Assembly: GCA_013368375.1 (NCBI GenBank)
Contig: JAACJP010000039.1
Span: 248,001-312,000, forward strand
Length of the DNA stretch: 64,000 nucleotides
Reading direction: 5' to 3'
From: Tricholomella constricta
Lineage: Eukaryota > Basidiomycota > Agaricomycetes > Agaricales > Lyophyllaceae
Part shown: piece by piece, positions 19,301 through 29,800 of the stretch
Layout of the letters: each line of letters opens with the position of its first letter
How positions within the stretch are numbered: position 1 is the first letter of the stretch
Made by a program: the position numbers and the translations under genes
Notes under the pieces: generated by a model
Told to the model about the DNA's origin: nothing
Database searches by the model: none
What the model saw: only the letters and a program-made list of their open reading frames with translations

Positions 19301-22300
19301 CTAGTCGTAATCGGTTCGCTCCTTTATCCGTAGAATACGCCAATACACCTAATATTGCTGCTATTCCGACGAGTGAACCGACCGACAAAGACGTACAAAA
19401 CCCCTCCGACCCGACGACACCAATCGCAGTCGCAAAGCCGATCGCCCCGTCGCGTCGTGGCCTACCCCGCTGGGAAAAGCGACTCCCTAGTCGCTTCATC
19501 GCCGCTGCCTCCCCCTGCCCCAGATCCCTGTGGCTCAACGTCGAACTGGAGACCACCGACACCCAGGAGTCGCATGCCGTCACTGCCCTAGTGGACAGCG
19601 GAGCGACTGGCAGTTTTCTCAATGTTGCTTTCGTCGAGAAACACAAGCTCACAACCAAGGTGCTTAGTCGGCCATCCCCGGTTTACAATGTGGACGGCAC
19701 TCTCAACGAAAGCGGTTCGGTCTCTTGCATCGTAGAAGCTGTCTTGCGATACAACGGTCATACCGAACGAGCCGTCTTCGGGGTCACCCAGTTAGGCAAG
19801 CAAGACATGATCCTCGGGTTCAACTGGCTTAAAAACCATAACCCCGAGATCGACTGGGAGACCAAGGAGGTGAAGATGAGTCGCTGTCCGACGCAGTGCG
19901 GCACCTGCAAGGACGAGGTCAAAGCCGATCGGCGCGCACGCACCAAAGTGCGCGCAGCGATCCGCGCCTGTCGAGCCGACGGTATACCGATGACTGAGCC
20001 CGACCTGCGAGCCCCGACCAACCCGTATGTTGAGGACGACTCTGATGAGGAGGAGTTCCTCCCCTACACCCCGGTCCTGGAGGAACCTGACCCAGAGTCT
20101 GACGACTTTCTGGTGGAAACCTTCCTGAGTGGCGATCGCATCTTCGCGACCGCGATCCATCCGACTCCGACCGCCGAACATATTCGGGCCAGCCAAACGA
20201 CATCGCAGCGACTTGCGGAAGCGCACGCTGCTAACTCCGTGCCCAGAACTTTCCGCGACGCAGTACCGACCCACCTCCACGACTTTGAAGATGTCTTCTC
20301 CAAAGTCGCATTCGATGAGCTTCCAGAGCGCAAGCAATGGGACCATGCCATCGAACTGGAGCCGGGCGCGTCGCCGACGGGCACGAAGGTCTACCCGCTC
20401 TCACCGGCAGAACAGGTCGAACTCGACGCGTTCCTCAAGGAGAACCTCGAGACAGGTCGCATCCGACCGTCCAAGTCGCCCATGGCGTCGCCGGTCTTCT
20501 TCATCAAGAAGAAGGACGGGTCGCTCCGACTGGTTCAGGACTATCGGACGCTCAATGCGCTCACGGTGAAGAACCGATACCCGCTGCCCCTCATTAGCGA
20601 ACTGGTGAATAACCTTCGCGGCGCGCGGTACTTCACCAAGTTGGACGTCCGATGGGGGTACAACAACGTGCGGATCAAGGAAGGCGACGAGTGGAAGGCA
20701 GCGTTTCGGACGAATCGCGGCCTCTTCGAGCCGCTCGTCATGTTCTTCGGCCTCACGAACAGCCCCGCCACATTTCAGACCATGATGAATGATATCTTCC
20801 GCGATCTGATCGCTGAAGGTGTTGTTTGCGTGTACCTCGATGACATCTTGATTTATACAAAGACGCTAGAGGAACACCATCGGGTCACGCGACTGGTACT
20901 GGACCGACTCCGCGAACATCAGCTGTTCTTAAAGCCCGAGAAATGCGAATTTGAGCAGACTAAGATCGAGTATCTCGGGCTGATCATCTCGCAAGGGCAA
21001 GCGGAAATGGATCCGGTTAAAGTCGCTGGAGTGTTGGAATGGCCGGCGCCGAAGAACAAGAAGGAGGTGCAAGCGTTCCTAGGCTTCACCAATTTCTACC
21101 GACGGTTCATCCAGGACTTCTCGCACCACGCCCGACCCCTGTTCGATCTGACAGGCAAGGACGTCGCCTGGCGATGGGGAGAGTCGGAGCAGTCGGCCTT
21201 TGCCCTTCTGAAGTCTGCGATCACATCGGGGCCAGTCCTCATGTTCCCCGACGACGATCGACCGTACCGCATCGAAGCCGACTCGTCCGACTTCGCAACG
21301 GGCGCAGTCCTGTCGCAAGAGTCGCCGTCCGATGGCAAGTGGCACCCGGTCGCGTTCTACTCGAAGAGCTTGAACGCCGTCGAGCGGAACTACGAGATCC
21401 ATGACAAAGAGATGCTGGCGATCATCCGGTCTCTGGAGGAATGGCGACACTTCGTAGAAGGCGCAAAGCACAAGGTGGAGATCTGGACCGACCACAAGAA
21501 CCTCGAGTACTTCCTCACCGCGAAGAAACTCAATCGGCGTCAAGCCCGATGGTCGCTTTACCTCGCTAACTTCGACTTCGCCCTCCACCACCGTCCTGGC
21601 CGTAGCATGGGCAAACCCGACGCGTTATCGCGTCGCCCCGACCATGGCGACGGAAGCGCCGACAATGCCAACATCGTGCTGCTCAAACCAGAATTCTTCG
21701 CCGTTCGTGCAACTGAAGGCCTTGCACTGGTCGGAGAGGAGGATGATGTGCTGAAAGCGATCCGCAAGGGCAATCGCGATGGGGCTCAGGAGGATGCGGT
21801 CGCGAAAGCGGCGCAACTGGTCAAAGCATCCAAGATCGCCGGCCGCTCCCTTCGCTTTGGCGAGTGGGGAGAGGAAGGCGGTCTGCTCACGTTCCGTGGA
21901 CGGATCTATGTCCCGAACGTCCCAGACCTTCGCCGACGCATTGTGGAGCAGCACCACGACTCCAAGGTCGCCGGTCACCCCGGTCGCTGGAAGACGCTCG
22001 AACTGGTGTCGCGCAACTACTGGTGGCCCCAGATGTCGCGCTTCATCGGTTCGTACACCAGCACCTGTGACATGTGTCTGCGCACGAAACCTCGCCGCCA
22101 ACTCCCCGTCGGACAGCTGCAGCCGCTTCCCATCCCCGAAGGCCGATGGAATGTCGTATCGGTCGACTTCATCACCGAACTTCCAGAGTCCAACGGCCAC
22201 GACGCGATCATGAATGTCGTGGATTCAGTTGGAAAGCGCGCGCACTTCATCGCGTCGCACACGACTTGTTCGGCCCTGGGAGCTGCGAACCTCTACCGTC

Positions 22301-23298
22301 GCCACGTCTGGAAGCTGCACGGTCTCCCCGACGCATTCGTCTCCGATCGAGGTCCACAGTTCGTCGCCGAGTTCACGCGCGAACTGTACAGACTCCTGGG
22401 TATCAAGCTGTCGGCCTCGACGGCGTACCACCCACAGACCGACGGACAGACAGAGCGTGTCAACCAGGAACTGGAACAGTTCTTGCGAGTCTTCTGCAAT
22501 GAGCGCCAGAACGATTGGGAGGACCTCCTGCCCGACGCCGAATTCAGTTACAACAACCATGTACATTCGGCGACGCAGCAGACCCCCTTCCTGCTTGACA
22601 CTGGTCGGCATCCGCGCATGGGCTTTGAGCCGCGTCGGGGCGCTTCCAAGAACGAGTCAGCAGACGAGTTCGTGGAGCGCATGAAGGAAGCACAGGAGGA
22701 AGCCAGGGCAGCGCTTTCAAAGGCCAAAGACGACATGGAGCGGTATTACAACCAGCGGCACGCCCCAACGCCCGACTACCAGCCTGGCGACAAGGTATAC
22801 TTGGACGCGACCGACATTTCTACGACCCGACCGTCTAAGAAGTTGTCGCATCGCTACCTTGGCCCTTTCGTCGTGCAAAGGCGAGTCGGCCCGCTGGCAT
22901 ACCGCCTCCTGCTGCCTCAGTCCATGAAGCGCATCCACCCAGTCTTCCACGTCGTGAAGCTCATCCCCGCCATTGCTGATCCGATCGAAGGTCGTCGATC
23001 CGATCCCCCTCCGCCCCCCGACATAATCGACGACGAACCCCATTACGAAGTTGAAAAGATCCTCGATAGCCGAACCTTCCGCAAAAAACTACAGTACAAG
23101 GTCCTGTGGAAGGGCTATGGTTACGAAGAAGCTTCTTGGGAACCTCGCGAAAATGTCGCCGCCCCCGATCTGGTACGCAAATTTCACCGCGACAACCCCG
23201 ACGCCCCACGCCACATTCGTGGCATCTTCACTCTATCCCCCGCCATCTTCGCCACCGTCACCCCGCACCGAGTCGTTGCGATTCAAAAGGGGGGGTGA
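19268..23298 (+). CDS. pol: Pol polyprotein of the Gypsy element
   Basis: About 1,340 residues, read in the -1 frame relative to gag. There is no ATG near the beginning, so expression should depend on the frameshift at 19258-19264. Order of domains: aspartic protease with 'LVDSGATGSFLN' (Asp codon at 19594); reverse transcriptase with 'YLDD' at 20833; RNase H ('IEADSSDFATGAVLSQ', 'TDHKNLEYF'); integrase with the HHCC zinc domain ('HHDSKVAGHPG', 'CDMCLRTK'), the DDE core ('VSVDFITELP', 'VSDRGPQFV', 'QTDGQTERVNQELE'); the GPY/F-like 'YLGPFVVQRRVGPLAYRL'; and a chromodomain ('YEVEKILDSR', 'YKVLWKGYGYEEASWEP') that should target insertion to marked chromatin. No stop or frameshift; stop at 23296-23298, one base before the LTR. 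Confidence 0.95.
23285..23295 (+). other. Polypurine tract of the Gypsy element
   Basis: AAAAGGGGGGG, 3 bases before the 3' LTR, overlapping the last pol codons. It is the expected primer for plus-strand DNA synthesis. Confidence 0.85.
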
Positions 23299-23795
23299 TG
23301 TTAGGGGAACACCTGTTTGGTGATCACGTGACCATCCGATTCCTCGGACGAGCACGTGACCGACCGCTCCCCAGATGATCGCGATCCCGACCCCGACGCT
23401 CCGCCCCAAGCATCGGTGTACATACTTATAACTTCCTGTCGTTACTTCCCCTTCCAGCGCGCGCCCGATCCCGATTCCCGACATCCCGACGTCGGTCACC
23501 CGACCTCGTGCGCCTGCACCCTGAGCCACGAGGATCGGACAGCGTCGGGAACGTGTACATACACGCGCCGCTGCCCATCCGTTATCATTTACGTACCATA
23601 CACCCCAGAGAGCCGGCCCTCAAGTAGTTACTCGTATATAGTCATCCTCCTGACATGGGGGAATCCTTTACTCTATTCTCATTGGATTCCCCTCTGCCAG
23701 GTAGGTCTACTTACGTTCTCTCTAATCGTACATAATATAACATTGGATTCCCCTCTGCCAGCACGACTAAGCTCTGCGCTGAGGTCGCCCTAACA
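23299..23795 (+). repeat. 3' LTR of the Gypsy element
   Basis: 497 bp, identical by eye to 17429-17925 and followed by the CCTAC target duplication. Confidence 0.95.
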
Positions 23796-23809
23796 CCTAC
23801 CCTACTTCT

Positions 23810-26800
23810 GTGTTGCCCTGCTTCCTCCGTAATCTCCAAGCATCACGTAACACTTGGATATATCTGTATGATGCACTCAAAGCCTGGTTCCGTAGCCGTA
23901 CCTGCCACACGATGATTTTGCATCACCGTGGATTTGTAAACTGGTGCATTTTTTCACGTAGCGATTCACGGACAGATGTCAAAAGAACATGCGCTCTTGT
24001 TAAGTGGCTTATGCAGCGTGGATTTATGTATAAACACGATTTTGCAGCTGGATTAGAGCAACACCATGCATGTGAAACTCACGGCTGTCGTCTCAGCGTT
24101 GGGTGTGCCTCAGGTTCTGTCCTTGACTGCACTTCTGACAAGCATTTACCGTATTTCATATTGCTTGGGGACTGTTTATCTGTTTTGGATTTCTTTCCAA
24201 GCATTGGCCATGCTTTCCACGCATATGATTTCTCATCATTATTTTGGTCGCTTGCTCCCAGCGATTCATTCACCGCAATTTCCACCTTGCCTTCTAAGCC
24301 GCATTATTCTCATCCGACAGGCGGAGGAAAGTCTGTGAAGAGAAAAAACCACTTTTTCACTGTCGATGATGTCAAGCCGTTTATAACAAGCGACTTCGTA
24401 GGGTCCTCTGAGGATTACACTTTGAAGTTTATTGACCATGTTGACAGCATTGGCCTTTTGAATTACCCACCCGGAGAGGGCTTTGTGCATGCAAAAATAC
24501 CCGTACATGAGCTTCCAAAACACATGTCAATGACCAATGTCAAAAAGGTGGCACGGCTTCACCACGTTTCTCTACCAAGTCGACCTTACGAAGCAGATTT
24601 GCTAAGTGCTTTTGATGGCCACGCTTGCTTGTCTTGTAACTTGTTGTCTACTGTATTCTCCATCAACCCCTCTCGTAAGGCTAAGCATAACACTGCGCAA
24701 AAGGAAAGATATGCCGCAGCAAAGGTTGTCGACTTGGACGCCCACGAAGTGTTTGATCGCACACCCTTTCCCCCTCCTCCTCTAACGCCTGAGCTTTCTC
24801 ATGAAATTATAAAGGATTTTTGCGCTGAGTCAGCGCCCAACATTCTAGAAGAAGCAGGTGGTGCCGTGTGTGGTACGTTGGTCCCTGTTCACTCTTTGAG
24901 CCCTTTGAAACATATTAAACGCATGCTTCATGTCCTGGAGGCACCTGGCGTTACAAGGGTAGAGAGGAAATCCAATACCAAACCAATCAAAAGCTATACA
25001 GGTCCTGTGCTGGACTATTCATGCAACAGAGTCTGTAATACTTGCAGGGTGCATATAAGAAAGGGGAACGTCCCTCCGCGTGCTTTAGCAAATGGCCTTT
25101 GGCTCGGGAAAGTCCCAGAAGTTCTTTCTTCTTTGACTTTTATGGAGAGGCTGTTAATTGCACGGGTGCGCCACAACTGCAACTTTCTCCGCGTAGCATC
25201 CTCTGGCCGTCATAAGATGAGGGCACATCTTGTAGCTTTTGAATCACCAGTCCCAAAAATATATGATGCACTACCTCCTCCCGTGGAAGACCTTGATGAT
25301 GTACTTGCTATCTTATTCACAGGTCCATGCAGACCGACAGATGAAGATTACCAACGTGCGCCTGTCTTGGTGAGAAGGCGTGCTGTTAGAGATGCTCTGG
25401 AATGGCTAATTTTGAACCACTTCGACTATTCAGACGTTGCGATATCGGATGAGAATCTCTCAAAATACCCTGAAGATTCTCCTCCGGTCTCCGTGGTGTA
25501 CAAGCAAAGCGACACTAACAAGATTGCTGAGGCAATGAGTGTTCATGATAATGGTGATGAGGAAGGCATAGACTCCGGTGAAGTTCCTTTCATAGTACAT
25601 GGCTTGATGGGCGATCAGCTGGGTACAAAGTCAGTGGAATCATTGAAAGGAATTGCCTTGAAGCACTGGAATTCTGGCGGCAAGGCGCTTCGGGTAGGAC
25701 ATTCTGGAAAAATGGAGTCGATATATAACAATCCTGATTTGTACCCTCAGATGTTTCCCTGGTTGTTTCCTTATGGTCTAGGCGGCATAGGCTCAACGTC
25801 TCTTTCTGATTCAGCGCACAAGAAGCAGTTGCTAATGTATCACGATAAACGCTTCCAGAAAGACTTGGCCTTTCCGTTTGCTGCCTTTAGTCATCAGCAG
25901 GTGAAGGCTAGTGCCACAGGGGGATACTTGCTAGCAGATAAGGCGAATTTCCAAGAAATTACCGATCGCTTACTTGACGTCGATCAAAATGTTCTTGCAG
26001 ACATAGCAAAAAGGATGGAACGTGGCGACGTAGTGAAGCCTGAAACAGAAGAGGAAAAACGTTGTTTCCAGGTAATTAGAGATTTGGACCATGTCGGGGG
26101 AAAGGTGAATGGTTCTGTTACCAGCAAGAAGTTCATGCGGAATGAAATATGGTCCCTTGTCGCAAATCAAGGTGCTCCTTCATGGTACATTACACTCTCA
26201 CCTGCCGACGTATGTCACCCCATATGTCTGTATTTTGCTGATTCAGATGAGAAGTTCAAGCCCATTTTAAGGACTGATGACCAGCGGTTCCGTCTAATTG
26301 CACAAAATCCCGTTGCGGCTGCCCGCTTCTTTGATTTCATGGTCAAGCTGTTCATCAAACATGTTCTTGGATTCGGTTCAGATCATCCAGGCCTGTACGG
26401 TGAGACATCAGCGTACTATGGTACTGTGGAGCAGCAGGGCCGGTTGACTCTCCACCTCCATCTTTTACTTTGGATCAGAAATGGTTTAACGCCTGATGAG
26501 GCGCGTAAAGCAATTATGGACCCAACATCTCCATTTCAGCGTGAACTTGTTCAATATTTGGAGGCAGTCCATCAAGGTGAATTTACCACTGGAACTCTAG
26601 ATGAGGTTCGAGAGGCAGTTTCTGCTGCGTCTCAGGTACCGGGATATCAAAGTCCAATAATGACACTACCTGAGCCACCTCCAGATGCATGTTTAGAAAA
26701 ATGCACTGCCTGTGATCGCTGTAAAGAATTGAAATCGTGGAGGACCCGATTTTCCTTCACTGTTGATGATATCCTGTTTAAGTCAAATATACATACGTGC

Positions 26801-29800
26801 AGGTCTAATATTAATAAGGACGGCTCACAAAACAAGAGCAGACAATATCAAGGCTGTTTAGACAATGCTTGGGGTACTTGTCGCGGCCGCTTCCCTCGGC
26901 CACTTTTCAAGCAGACTGAAGTTGATCCTGCCACTGGATCGCTTAATATCAAAAAACTGGAGGCCTGGATTAACACAGTATCAGCAGCCGTGTCTTATCT
27001 TTTTCGGTGCAATACTGATGTTACGAGTTTGCGGTCAGGGACTGCAATAAAGGGCGTCATGTACTATGTTACCAAGTATGTCACAAAAACATCGCTCAAG
27101 ACTCATGTAATTTTTGACACGGTGCGCTCTGTTTTTCAGAAAAACACTGAAGTATTAGGTGGGAGCGCACCTCGCCAGGAGAAGGCAAGACAGCTCATGA
27201 CAAAGATTGTAAATACACTTACAGTAAAAATGGAACTAGGATCACCGTTAATATGTCTGTATCTTCTTGGTAACCCGGATCACTACACAAGTCACAAATA
27301 TAAAGCTTTTTATTGGCGAACCTATGTAATGGAAATGTTGGCTGCTTGGCCAGACCAAGAAGGCATCACCAATCGTTTGCCGGAGAAGGTAATGTTACTT
27401 CAACGTACTAATGGTAGAGTTGTGGGTCTGTCTCCTGTATATGATTATATTTATCGTGCACCAGAACTTGAATCAACGTCTCTGTATGATTGGGTGTCAA
27501 GGTGTACGCGCTTCAAGGGTGATGCTGAAGATGTTGAAGTTATTGAGGAAGATGTTGAGCTTGACCTCAATATTAAGCAGGAGCGTGACTTCTGCAAAAA
27601 AGACGACAGTCTAATATATCCAGGACAGGAGGAAGGCCTGCCAGAGGGCGGCGGTAAAGGAGGCATGAGAAAGAGAACGGAGTCTACCATCCATAGTTTT
27701 TTGGAGGGCCATCCCTTGGCATCGACTCACCGCATTAGATGTCTAGATCCTTGCAACGGGGTTGTACCCAACTTTACTGGTCAAGCGCTGCCACGTTACG
27801 ATAGAGGTGATCGGGAATTTTACTGCGCCACAATGCTTACCTTGTTTATGCCGTGGAGATCAGGCCTTGATCTCAAGAAAGAGGGGAAAACCTGGGATGA
27901 TACCTTTGCAGATGCTAAATTCATTCCCAGGCATCAAACACTAATGAAAAACTTTAACATTCAGTATGAATGCATGGATGCTCAAGACGACTTTCATGCT
28001 CAGATGAAGAAGGGAAACGCTTTGCTACCAAGCTGGATCAATGCACAGAGCTCTTTCATGTCAGAATTCCAGCAAGAGCAGCGGATTGATGACTTCACCT
28101 TTGATGAGACTAGGACCCAGGATGACGATGAGCTAGGGTATTCTTCAGAACTTGGAAAGATGCGATTTGGTAAAGAGGAGACCATGCGGGAGATGTGCGG
28201 AATCATAAAAGGGTCCGAATGGCATAATCCAGAAAGTAACTTGCTTCCTGATGATACGGATCTGGCACCAGAGCCCCCTGAATTCAATATTCCTGGCAGT
28301 CAGTGGAAGGCATCGGTAGCAAAGGAAAGGGCGGCAATCCTTGAACAGAGGACAAAGAACATGCCTGAAAATGCTGGCTCCAATTTCCACAAGGGTGCAG
28401 ATCCGAACGTTGTTGAAATTGTAGATAGATCATACCTCACCAAAAAATGCCAGACGGGGAAATGGAAAGCAACCATTAAAGGCATTGTCCTTGACTTTAA
28501 ATTAAACAAGGAGCAGCAAAGAGCTTTCTCAATCATTGCAGCCCATGTCGCCAACCCAAATTCTGAACCTCTGAAAATGTATATTGCTGGTATGGGTGGC
28601 ACAGGAAAGTCGCAGGTCTTGAAGGCAGTTATTAAATATTTTGAAACAAGGAAGGAGTCGCATCGGTTTGTAGCAGTGGCTCCAACTGGAACCGCCGCTG
28701 CGCTTTTGGGAGGCTCGACGTACCATTCAATTTTTGGGATATATGACATGTTGGAGCAAACTACCACCCAGCTTGCACAGGTGAAGTCCCGACTCACTGG
28801 GGTGAACTACGTTTTCTTTGATGAGGTTTCTATGCTATCGTGCCGGGATCTTTATAAGATTAGTGCCAGGCTGGCGCAGGTGCTGGGAAACGCCGACACA
28901 CCGTTTGGCGGAATGAACATGATTTTTGCAGGTGACTTTGCACAACTGCCTCCCGCCATGGGTGGGGAAGGAGTTGCATTGTATAGCCGAACCGTTGGGA
29001 CTAAAGGGGCCACACTGGTACATCAGGAAGAGGCTATCGGGAAGGCATTGTGGCAGCAAGTAACTACGGTGGTCATTCTTCGTAAGAACATGCGACAGAC
29101 GCACAACACACCAGAGGACAAAAAATTGAGGAAGGCCCTGGAAAACATGCGCTACAAGCGTTGCACCCCAGAAGACCTTATCTTCTTGCGGTCTCTGAAA
29201 TCGAGCAAGTCCCCGGGCTATCAAAGCATCACTGAGAAACAATTTAGAAATGTTTCGATCATCACCTCTTTTAACGCTGACAAGGATGCAATCAACCTGG
29301 TTGGCTCACAGCGTTTTGCACTTGAGACTCACCAAACCCTGACCGATTTCTATTCAGAAGATCTTGTTGCACCACCGGAAGATGCTGGTGATCGCGCAAA
29401 GAGAAAGGCTGCAGGTAATAGAACGCGAGTTGAAAAGCAAAAGGTCTCAGAGAAGGTGCAGAAAGATTTGTGGGACTCCCCTCACTGCTCAAATAAGAAG
29501 CTGATTCCAGGTATATTGTCTCTGTGTGTCGGCTTGCCTGTTATGATTCGCCAAAATTTGGCAACAGAGCTATGTATAACGCGTGGTCAAGAGGCCTATG
29601 TCCACTCCTGGATATCTGTACCAGGGTCATATGGCCAAAGGATTCTCGACACACTATTTGTTCGCTTGAAAGATGCTCCTACGTCAGTTAAAGTTCCGGG
29701 CTTACCTGAAAATGTTGTGCCACTGACAAAAAGCACTGTTGCCACCGTCTGTTATCTTCGAAACGATTCACCTCTAAACGTCTCTCGTACGCAGGTTGAA

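Larger units (their letters stand above)
17429..23795 (+). mobile_element. Complete Ty3/Gypsy chromovirus retrotransposon
   Basis: 6,367 bp with two 497-bp LTRs that look identical, flanked by the 5-bp duplication CCTAC (17424-17428 and 23796-23800). Order: LTR, primer-binding site, gag, frameshift, pol (protease, reverse transcriptase, RNase H, integrase, chromodomain), polypurine tract, LTR. All frames are open, so the copy is recent and possibly active. The protease-RT-RNase H-integrase order defines Ty3/Gypsy, and the chromodomain after integrase places it with chromoviruses. It sits inside the Helitron. Confidence 0.96.
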